Shown here one piece after another: positions 57,408 through 64,000 of a stretch of 64,000 bases of DNA; position 1 is the stretch's first letter; every line of letters begins with the position of its first letter. The notes beneath the pieces were generated by a model. That model saw nothing but the letters and a program-made list of their open reading frames with translations, did no database searches and was not told the origin of the DNA. The position numbers were made by a program, and so were the translations under genes. This stretch comes from Kitasatospora sp. MAP5-34 (lineage in GTDB: Bacteria; Actinomycetota; Actinomycetes; Streptomycetales; Streptomycetaceae), in assembly GCF_029894335.1 (NCBI RefSeq), contig NZ_JARXZC010000028.1, positions 37,409 to 101,408 on the forward strand. Direction: 5' to 3'.

Positions 57408-59552
57408 TCAGCAGACGAAGCGGGCGTCGGCCCAGTCGGCGAGGTTGATCAGCCCCCAGCTGCCGCCCGCCGGAGTGACGACCAGCCGGATCGACTGCTG
57501 CCCGTCCAGGGGTACCTGGACGGGCAGCGGGCTGTCGCCCGGCCGGACCTCGCCCGAACTCCACAGGGTCCGGCCGTCGCCGCCCTGGACGCTGAAGGCC
57601 ACGTCCCCGACCCGCAGGCTGAAGTCGTCCAGTCCGGTGACCGCCTGGAACGACGTGCAGGGCCGGTTCAGGTCGATGGTCACCGTCGACGGCGCGCGAA
57701 CGCCCAGTCCGTGCCGGTGGTACTCGCCGTTCAGCCACAGCCCGTCGCGCTGCCACAGCCAGCCGCTGTCCCGCCGGATGGTCGGCCCGGTCGGGGGTAC
57801 CCGGTTGGAGCCCTGGCCGAACGGCAGGTTGTCCACCCAGAAGTCGGTCGGCGAGACCACCGGCGGTGGGGGAGTCGGCGGGACGGGCGGCGTGATGGTG
57901 GGGACCGGGACCGGGATCGGCGTGGGTGGCGCCGGTGGGGCGGGCACAGGGGGTGTCGGCGGCTCGGGTGTCGGGGTCTCCACCGGCGGCGTCGGGGTGG
58001 GGGAGGGCACAGCTGCCCGGTTCGGCCGGGGCGACGGCGAAGGTGACGGCGGGCGCGGCGTCGGCGCGGGAGCCGGTGCCTCCGACGGCGACACCGAAGG
58101 CGAAGGTGACGGCGCTGCGGGCGCGGGAGCCACCGGCGGGGGCAGCGCGGGTGAGGAGACCGCAGGGGCGGCCACCGGCTGCTTCGGCTCCGGCGCACCG
58201 GTGAACGCGTACGCGACGGCGGCGGCCGCAGCCACCGCGACACCGGCCACGATGCCCGCCTTGGCCGCCGTGCCCAGCCCCTCGCCGGCCACCGCGCCCG
58301 CACCCCCGCCGCTGCCGCCACCGGCGGACCCGGCCGCTGCACCACCGGCCGCTGCACCGCCGGCCGTCGCACCACCCGCCGCAGCACCACCGGCCACGGC
58401 GCCCACGCCGACCGCGCCCACACCGACCGCGGCGGCCGCCGCCGTGAAGTACCCGGTGCCGATCCAGACCAGCACGCCGCCCGGCAGCAGGGCCCGCAGG
58501 CCGGTGTTGATCTCGGTCAGTTCCAGGTAGGCCGCCGTGCAGCGGTCGCACTCCTGGACGTGCCTGCCCACCTCCGCCGAGGCGCGCTTGCGCAGCGACC
58601 CCCGGGCGTACGCGCCGAGCCGGTTGGCGTACGCCGCGCAGTCCTGGTCCTGGCTGCCCGACACGTGGGCCTGCAGGAACCCGGCGGCCAGCCGGTCACG
58701 CGCGCGGTGCGCCTGGACGGCCGTCGCGTTCGCGGTCTTGCCGAGCATCACCGCGACCGTCTTCGGCGACTCCCGCTCGACCTCGGTGTGCCAGAGCACC
58801 ATCCGGTCGTCCTCGGGCAGTTCGACGAAGGCCTGCATCACCATCCGCTGGTCCGCCATCGCCATCGCCCAGGTGTCCGCACCCGGGTCGGCCAGGTCCA
58901 GTGCGGTGGTGGCGGCCGAGGTCTGGGCGAACGCGCCGAAGTCGTCCACCAGTTGCTCCCGCCGCTCGCTGCGGGCCCAGGCGGCGGCGACGTTGCGTAC
59001 GGCTGTCAGCAGGTACGCGCGGACCGCGAACTCCGGCCCCTTGCCCACCCGTAGCGCCTGGAGCGTCCGGGCGAAGACCTCGCCCGCCAGGTCCTCGGCG
59101 GTGAAGCTGTCGCGGCAGCACGTCCGGGCGTAGCGGCGCACCGAGTCGGTGTGCCGCCGGTAGATCTCCTCGTACGCGCCGTCGTCACCGGCCCGCACCA
59201 GCGCGGCCAACTCGGCGTCCGAAGGCGGCCGTTCGCCGTCCACCGGATCGGCCGGAGCCGGCACCATCGCGTGCGGCAGGCTGTCCTCGGACCCCGCACC
59301 GGCACGAGCCGGATCGCGTCCGGCCCCACGGGTGGGATCAAAACCCTGATCGCGGCGGGGATCACGCGTCGACTCGCGGCCCGGGTCACTGGTGACGAAC
59401 GCCTCCGGCGTCACCCCGCCCTGCCCGGCCGGGGCCTGACCGGGGACCCGGCCGGCGAGCGACTCCCGCAGGGGGGCACCGGCCTGGTCCGGCACCTGGC
59501 CGGGCAGGTCCCGGCCGTAGCCGCAGTCGTTCTGCTCCTCGGCGCTCAACAC
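57408..59552 (-). CDS. ECF sigma factor fused to zinc-finger, membrane anchor and NPCBM domain
   Basis: A multidomain protein of about 714 residues. A disordered start of about 90 residues precedes sigma region 2 (IYRRHTDSVRRYARTCC to VRNVAAAWA) and region 4 (LPEDDRMVLWHTEVERESP). Then comes an anti-sigma-like zinc finger with HVQECDRC, Gly/Ala repeats, a membrane segment (AGIVAGVAVAAAAAVAYAF) and 150 residues of Pro/Ser. The C-terminal domain of about 140 residues is NPCBM-like (DSGWLWQRDGLWLNGEYHRHGLG). Sigma, anti-sigma and a cell-surface carbohydrate-sensing domain would thus sit in one chain. GTG 59552 is the likeliest start, with a weak G-run upstream. Confidence 0.85.
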   Translation of the reverse strand: MLSAEEQNDCGYGRDLPGQVPDQAGAPLRESLAGRVPGQAPAGQGGVTPEAFVTSDPGRESTRDPRRDQGFDPTRGAGRDPARAGAGSEDSLPHAMVPAPADPVDGERPPSDAELAALVRAGDDGAYEEIYRRHTDSVRRYARTCCRDSFTAEDLAGEVFARTLQALRVGKGPEFAVRAYLLTAVRNVAAAWARSERREQLVDDFGAFAQTSAATTALDLADPGADTWAMAMADQRMVMQAFVELPEDDRMVLWHTEVERESPKTVAVMLGKTANATAVQAHRARDRLAAGFLQAHVSGSQDQDCAAYANRLGAYARGSLRKRASAEVGRHVQECDRCTAAYLELTEINTGLRALLPGGVLVWIGTGYFTAAAAAVGVGAVGVGAVAGGAAAGGATAGGAAAGGAAAGSAGGGSGGGAGAVAGEGLGTAAKAGIVAGVAVAAAAAVAYAFTGAPEPKQPVAAPAVSSPALPPPVAPAPAAPSPSPSVSPSEAPAPAPTPRPPSPSPSPRPNRAAVPSPTPTPPVETPTPEPPTPPVPAPPAPPTPIPVPVPTITPPVPPTPPPPVVSPTDFWVDNLPFGQGSNRVPPTGPTIRRDSGWLWQRDGLWLNGEYHRHGLGVRAPSTVTIDLNRPCTSFQAVTGLDDFSLRVGDVAFSVQGGDGRTLWSSGEVRPGDSPLPVQVPLDGQQSIRLVVTPAGGSWGLINLADWADARFVC

Positions 59553-59780
59553 GGCCCCCAGCACTCGGCACGGTCCGCTGCGTGGCCGCACGCACCGTCC
59601 GCGCGCCAGGCGGCACCCGCGCCCGGTGCGGCAGACGGGCGAACGGCGCGCAACAGGACAATGGCTCCAACCACGGCCAAAGAATGGCATAGCGGAGCTT
59701 CGACCGGTAGCCGGAGCGGCCCCGGCCCACTCTTCCGTGCGAGCCGTCGCGGGTGCGTTCGACCCAGAACTACCTTGATT

Positions 59781-60737
59781 TCAGCGGGATCGCAGCCCAT
59801 TCAGCAGAATCCGCAGTAACCGCTCGGCCGGAGCGTCGTGCGGTTGACCCGGAGCGGGGGACCAGGCCGACCCGCCGTCACCGTTCCCGTCGCTGTTCCC
59901 GCCGCCGTGTCCCCGCTCGTCGTCGGGCCCGTCGGCGGACTGTGACTGCCGTACGTGCACCGGAACGGCGGCGGTCAGCACCAGCACCACGTCCGACACC
60001 GTCACCCCCGGGCGGAGTTCGCCGGCCGCCCCGGCCCGCGCGACCAGCGCCGCCAACAGGTGTAGCAGCAGCCGCGGATCGGCGTCGTCGGACGTGTACC
60101 GGTCGCCGCCGAGCCGGTGCTGCTCCGCGAGCTGCTGCTCCGGAAGCAGCAGGTCAGCGGCTGTCCCGAGTTCCTCCGCGTACCGGAAGGCGGACGGCGG
60201 CAGCAGCCGTCCGGCGCCCGAAGCGACCGCCCGGGCCAGGTAGTCCGCCAGCGCGTCCCAGGGTCCCGCGCCCCCGTAGAGGGACTCCCGGGCCTGCGTC
60301 GTCAGCCACGCGACCTCCTCGGCCGCGATCCGCTGGACCAGCACCTCCTTGCTGGGGAAGCGGCGGTAAACGGTGCCCACCCCGACACCCGCCCGACGGG
60401 CCACCTCCTCCATCGGCGCGTCGTAACCGAGTTCGCCGAACACCTGGCGGGCGGCCCGCAGCACGCTCTCCAGGTTCCGCCGCGCATCCACCCGCAGCCG
60501 GCCCGACCCGGAGCCGAGCGGAGCCTCCCCGGCCCCACTGAGTGCCGCCCCGCCGGGGCCGGTCGCCGCCTGGCCAGGTCCGGACACCCGCTCACCGAAA
60601 GCCCGTTCACCCTTGTAGGTCTGTTCGCCGTACAACGGGCGGTCCGCCGGGCCGCGTTGCTCGGGCACCACTCCGTGGCTCCCGGCGCTCTGCTCGATCG
60701 GCAGCGAGAGCCCCAGTACCTGATCCTGATCCGTCAT
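59781..60737 (-). CDS. TetR/AcrR family regulator with long N-terminal extension
   Basis: A 318-residue regulator. The TetR helix-turn-helix lies late, at about 100-160 (NLESVLRAARQVFGELGYDAPMEEVARRAGVGVGTVYRRF), after a 95-residue Gly/Pro-rich extension. The ligand domain follows, with a disordered Gly/Asn/Asp-rich insert near the end (GHGGGNSDGNGDGG). ATG 60737 has GGGAGG six bases upstream. It is divergent from the NADH dehydrogenase-like gene, a plausible target. Confidence 0.85.
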   Translation of the reverse strand: MTDQDQVLGLSLPIEQSAGSHGVVPEQRGPADRPLYGEQTYKGERAFGERVSGPGQAATGPGGAALSGAGEAPLGSGSGRLRVDARRNLESVLRAARQVFGELGYDAPMEEVARRAGVGVGTVYRRFPSKEVLVQRIAAEEVAWLTTQARESLYGGAGPWDALADYLARAVASGAGRLLPPSAFRYAEELGTAADLLLPEQQLAEQHRLGGDRYTSDDADPRLLLHLLAALVARAGAAGELRPGVTVSDVVLVLTAAVPVHVRQSQSADGPDDERGHGGGNSDGNGDGGSAWSPAPGQPHDAPAERLLRILLNGLRSR

Positions 60738-61062
60738 CCCCAACCTCCCCCGCAGGAGCCCGCGAGGGCGTCCCTGCCTGGCCACTTCGCACCCCCCGGT
60801 GCGTGGTACGGCCGCCCAGCCGGGCGGCCTTCGTGGACCAACCTTCCCCGGTTCGCCCCGGCGCAGTCGGAATCCGCAGTGGGCCGCAGCCGGTTCGTTC
60901 GGTCCCGGCCCACAATCCGACCATAGTTCAAGGAAGTTCGCGGCAGAAGTGGACCGAAACCCCACCACAACCGAAAATCCGGGCGCCTCTGGATCAGATC
61001 CGCGCGGCCGGATCCGGTACGCCCTGTGGACAAGAAGCCCCCCGGCAGGGCGTCATGGAGGC
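60738..61062. promoter_or_regulatory. Divergent region between TetR and oxidoreductase genes
   Basis: A 325-bp gap with no gene recognised. The AT-richer part around 60905-60985 (CATAGTTCAAGGAAG and neighbouring bases) is the most likely promoter zone. I could not find a convincing perfect palindrome for the TetR protein. Confidence 0.4.
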
Positions 61063-62439
61063 GTGAACCAGGTCACATCGACAGGGGGAACCCCCATCAG
61101 GATCCTGATCGTCGGCGGCGGCTGCGCCGGAATGTCCGCCGCGCTGCGTCTCCAGCAGACTCTGCGACCCCGGCTACGAGCAGGTCAGGCCGAGATCACC
61201 GTGGTCGAGCCGCAGCCGTACCTGACGTACCACCCGCTGCTCGCCGAAGTCGCCGCCGGGTCCATCGACCCCCGGCACGTGGTCGTCCCGCTGCGCCGGG
61301 TGCTGCCCGACTGCCGGGTGATGACCGCCAGGGTCACCCGGATCGAGCACGCCACCCGCCGGGTCTGGGTGGACGCCGCCCCGCGCGGTGAGCGCGGTGT
61401 GCCCACCGAACTCCCGTACGACCTGCTGGTGGTGGCCCCCGGCTCGGTCTCCCGTACCGCCCCGATCCCCGGCCTCGCCGAGCACGGCATGGGCTTCGGC
61501 AGCGTCGGCGAGGCGGTCGCCCTGCGCAACCACGTCCTCGAGCAGCTGGACCTCGCCTCCTCCACCCGGGACCCGGCGCTCCGTCAGTCCGCGCTCACCT
61601 TCGTCTTCGTCGGCGCCGGCTACGCGGGCGTCGGCGCGCTCGCCGAACTGGAGGACATGGCCCGGTACGCGGCCAAGGGCTACCACAACCTGACCGCCGA
61701 GGACCTCCGTTGGGTGCTCGTCGAGGCCACCGGCCGCATCCTGCCCGAGGAGTCCCCCGAACTCGCCGCCCACACCCTGGCCGAGCTGCGCGACCGCAGC
61801 GTCGACGTCCGTCTGAGCACCACGCTCGACTCGGCGGTCGACCAGGTCATGGTGCTCTCGGACGGCAGCCGCTTCGCCGCCCGCACCCTGGTCTGGACGG
61901 CGGGCGTCCGCCCGGCGCCGCTGCTCCGCGACACCGACCTCCCGCTCGACGTGACCGGCCGGGTCCGCTGCCTGCCCACCCTGCAGGTGCTCGGCCCGGA
62001 CGGCGACCCGCTGCCCGGCGTCTGGGCGGCCGGCGACTGCGCCGCCGTACCCGACCCAGCCGCACTCACTGCCGCCACCGCTTACTGCGCGCCGAACGCC
62101 CAGCACGCCCTGGCGCAGGCCCGGCTGCTGGCCGAGAACCTGGCCGCCGCCCTCGACTCCCGCCCGCAGACCCCGTACCGCCCCGAACGTCTGGACTGCT
62201 CGACCTCGCTCGGACTGCGCCGGGGTGTCGCCCACACCAGGAGCGGCGGACAGCTCACCGGACGCCGCGCCTGGTGGCTGCACCGGGCCCGCCACCTGCG
62301 GCGGCTCCCTAGCTTCGACCGCCGGGTCCGGGTGCTGGCCGACTGGGTGCTGGCGGGCCTGTTCAACCGCGAGGTGGTGTCGCTGGGCGCGGTCGAACAC
62401 CCGCGCTCGGAGTTCGAGGCGGGCTTCCCGCCGCAGTGA
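61063..62439 (+). CDS. FAD-dependent NAD(P)H oxidoreductase (NDH-2-like)
   Basis: A 458-residue pyridine-nucleotide:disulfide-type flavoprotein resembling type II NADH dehydrogenase. FAD motif ILIVGGGCAGMSAAL lies near 14-28, the NAD(P)-binding VFVGAGYAGVGALAELEDM near 180, and the second FAD motif VWAAGDCAAV near 320. The C-terminal basic and hydrophobic segment (RRLPSFDRRVRVLADWVLAGLF) could attach to the membrane. GTG 61063 sits close to a GGAG. Likely electron acceptor is menaquinone. Confidence 0.88.
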   Translation: MNQVTSTGGTPIRILIVGGGCAGMSAALRLQQTLRPRLRAGQAEITVVEPQPYLTYHPLLAEVAAGSIDPRHVVVPLRRVLPDCRVMTARVTRIEHATRRVWVDAAPRGERGVPTELPYDLLVVAPGSVSRTAPIPGLAEHGMGFGSVGEAVALRNHVLEQLDLASSTRDPALRQSALTFVFVGAGYAGVGALAELEDMARYAAKGYHNLTAEDLRWVLVEATGRILPEESPELAAHTLAELRDRSVDVRLSTTLDSAVDQVMVLSDGSRFAARTLVWTAGVRPAPLLRDTDLPLDVTGRVRCLPTLQVLGPDGDPLPGVWAAGDCAAVPDPAALTAATAYCAPNAQHALAQARLLAENLAAALDSRPQTPYRPERLDCSTSLGLRRGVAHTRSGGQLTGRRAWWLHRARHLRRLPSFDRRVRVLADWVLAGLFNREVVSLGAVEHPRSEFEAGFPPQ

Positions 62440-62619
62440 CTCGAATCTGACCCGAACCTGACCCGAGCCGCCGGACGGCGGACCGTAGCGGACCAGGTAC
62501 TTCCGGAACAGGGCCCGGCCCTGACAGGATCAGGGCCGACCGGATCATCACGGCGCGTGCAAAGATGCATACAAGGTGTGATTGAGTACCTGTAATTTGA
62601 CCGAGGAAGCGGCCGTCCT

Positions 62620-63969
62620 TTGAACCTCATGCGCTGGAGCGCCAGGCTCACCGGAGCCGCATGGCGAGCCGCTCCCCCCGCCGCACCCGGAGAACCCGTC
62701 ACCCTCCCGGGCCCGCGCGACCACACGGCCGCGCCCGCCCTGCTCGACCTGTGCGACCTCCACGAGCTGTACGACCTCCGGGACGTCCTCCGCCGCCTCC
62801 CCGCACCGGTCGCGGTCACCTACGGCCCGCTGCACCAGCTCGGGTACGCCAACCACGCCTACCGCGAACTGTTCGGCGAACGCACCAACGGCCTCCCCGC
62901 CTCGGAGGCCCTGCCGGAACTCGCCGCACTCGGCGTGCTGCCCCTCCTCGACCAGGTCATCCGCAGCGGCCGCCCGCGCAGCGTCAAGGCACGCTGCATC
63001 CTCGGCCTCGGCGGCACCCGCTACTACAACGTCTCCTGCGTGCCGCTCGGCGCCGAGCCCTCCTCCTCCGGCAGGTCCGTCGGCCGGTCCGCCGGGCGTT
63101 CGGCTGCCGCCAAGGGGCTGGACCCGGCCGCCGTCCTGATCTTCGCCTCCGAGGTCACGGACCAGGTCCAGGCCGCCACCCGGCTCCGCGAGGCCGAGCG
63201 CCGCCAGCGCGAGGCGGCCGTCACGCTGCAGCGCAGCCTGCTCCCGCAGAAACTCGAACAGCCCGCCGACCTGCGAGTGGCCGCCACCTACCAGCCGGGT
63301 GGCGCCGAAGCCGCCGTCGGCGGCGACTGGTACGACGTCATCGGTCTCGGCGGCGGCCGGACCGCCCTGGTGATCGGCGACGTGATGGGACGCGGTCTGC
63401 GCGCCGCCGCCGTAATGGGCCAGCTTCGGACAGCGGTCCGCGCGTACGCCCGGCTGGACCTGCCGCCGCACGAGGTCATGCACCTGCTCGACGGCCTCGC
63501 CATGGAGATCGACGCCAACCAGATCGCCACCTGCACCTACGCGATCTGGGACCCGACCCCCGGCACCCTCCACTACGCCTCGGCCGGCCACCTCCCGCTC
63601 CTGCTCCGCTGCCCCGACGGCACCGTCCTACGCGGCGAGGAACAGAACGGGCCGCCCCTCGGCACCGGTGGCGGCACACACCTCTCCCACACCCTGCGCC
63701 TGCTCCCCGGCACCACCGGAGTCCTCTACACCGACGGTCTGGTCGAACGCCGCGACGAGGACATCGACCAGGGCCTCGACCAACTGGCCCGCACCCTCAG
63801 CGGAGCTGTCGGCGAGCCCGAGGTCGTCTGCGCGCGCCTGCTGCGGGCCATGGGTGTTACCTCCGACCATGACGACGACGTGGCCGTACTGGCATTTCAC
63901 CTACCGGCCGACCTGCCCGTTCCGTCGGCCGCCAGTCCCGCCCTTGACTCCGGTGGCGTCGAGGTCTAG
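62620..63969 (+). CDS. PAS-like / PP2C (SpoIIE) serine phosphatase
   Basis: A 449-residue phosphatase. The N-terminal region of about 180 residues includes a PAS-like fold (VTYGPLHQLGYANHAYRELFG to VLIFASEVTD). A short coiled coil follows (RLREAERRQREAAVTLQ), then a PP2C/SpoIIE domain (about 205-435) with metal ligands in VGGDWYDVIG and VIGDVMGRG, and DDDVAVLAF at the end. Such proteins dephosphorylate anti-anti-sigma factors in streptomycete stress and development pathways. TTG 62620 lies ten bases after GAGGAAG; ATG 62629 is an alternative. Confidence 0.9.
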   Translation: MNLMRWSARLTGAAWRAAPPAAPGEPVTLPGPRDHTAAPALLDLCDLHELYDLRDVLRRLPAPVAVTYGPLHQLGYANHAYRELFGERTNGLPASEALPELAALGVLPLLDQVIRSGRPRSVKARCILGLGGTRYYNVSCVPLGAEPSSSGRSVGRSAGRSAAAKGLDPAAVLIFASEVTDQVQAATRLREAERRQREAAVTLQRSLLPQKLEQPADLRVAATYQPGGAEAAVGGDWYDVIGLGGGRTALVIGDVMGRGLRAAAVMGQLRTAVRAYARLDLPPHEVMHLLDGLAMEIDANQIATCTYAIWDPTPGTLHYASAGHLPLLLRCPDGTVLRGEEQNGPPLGTGGGTHLSHTLRLLPGTTGVLYTDGLVERRDEDIDQGLDQLARTLSGAVGEPEVVCARLLRAMGVTSDHDDDVAVLAFHLPADLPVPSAASPALDSGGVEV

Positions 63970-64000
63970 TGTTCTCCGAGCTGCCTGACAGGGAGAACCG

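Overview
High-GC actinomycete DNA, almost certainly from the Streptomycetaceae (Streptomyces or Kitasatospora type). The signs are codon use dominated by G/C third positions, many GTG and TTG starts, a complete conservon (cvnA-D plus a CYP157/CYP154 pair), SARP and LuxR regulators, an XRE-cupin/DUF6126 pair, DUF2690, and a c-di-AMP riboswitch in front of an M23 peptidase. Everything here is read from the sequence alone; no database search was run.

Layout. 0-2.4 kb: end of a sugar-metabolism operon (GH65 phosphorylase). 2.5-20 kb: the most striking part, a candidate RiPP (ribosomally made, modified peptide) locus. Its centre is a 163-residue precursor with six 26-residue repeats, each holding one Trp-Cys pair (12047-12538). 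Downstream on the + strand are a hairpin, a radical SAM/SPASM enzyme, an MFS exporter and a prolyl oligopeptidase. Divergently, on the - strand, lies a tightly coupled operon: a second radical SAM protein, a haem-oxygenase-like diiron oxidase, a 67-residue aroma-sacti-type protein, a giant cyclase/ATPase/TPR regulator, a subtilase, a GAF protein and a P450. A LuxR-type and a SARP-type regulator flank it. 20-28 kb: small metabolic and regulatory genes, a fic remnant, a MocR regulator, an XRE/NB-ARC/TPR regulator. 28-31 kb: a secreted beta-propeller protein. 31-36.5 kb: the conservon. 36.6-45 kb: TetR/hydrolase/tautomerase, riboswitch and M23 peptidase, assorted genes, and two identical initiator tRNA genes (42.9 and 45.5 kb) on either side of an unusual leader region. 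45.6-51.3 kb: PrsW, TrmB, LhgO and a Ro60 homologue preceded by three tandem Y-RNA-like elements, one of which holds a circularly permuted tRNA mimic. 51.4-64 kb: TPR regulator, degenerate asparagine-synthetase-like protein, UspA, DsbA/FrnE, a membrane-tethered ECF sigma fusion, TetR, NDH-2-like oxidoreductase, and a PP2C/SpoIIE phosphatase.

How it may work together (inference). In the RiPP locus the repeated cores would be modified by the two radical SAM enzymes, perhaps also by the diiron oxidase and P450, exported by the MFS protein and cut to monomers by the oligopeptidase and/or the subtilase. In the Ro60 locus, one - strand transcript could carry three Y RNAs and the protein that binds them. 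A recurring theme is short tandem repeat arrays (45, 17, 17, 16 and 10 bp) placed at gene ends or in intergenic gaps.
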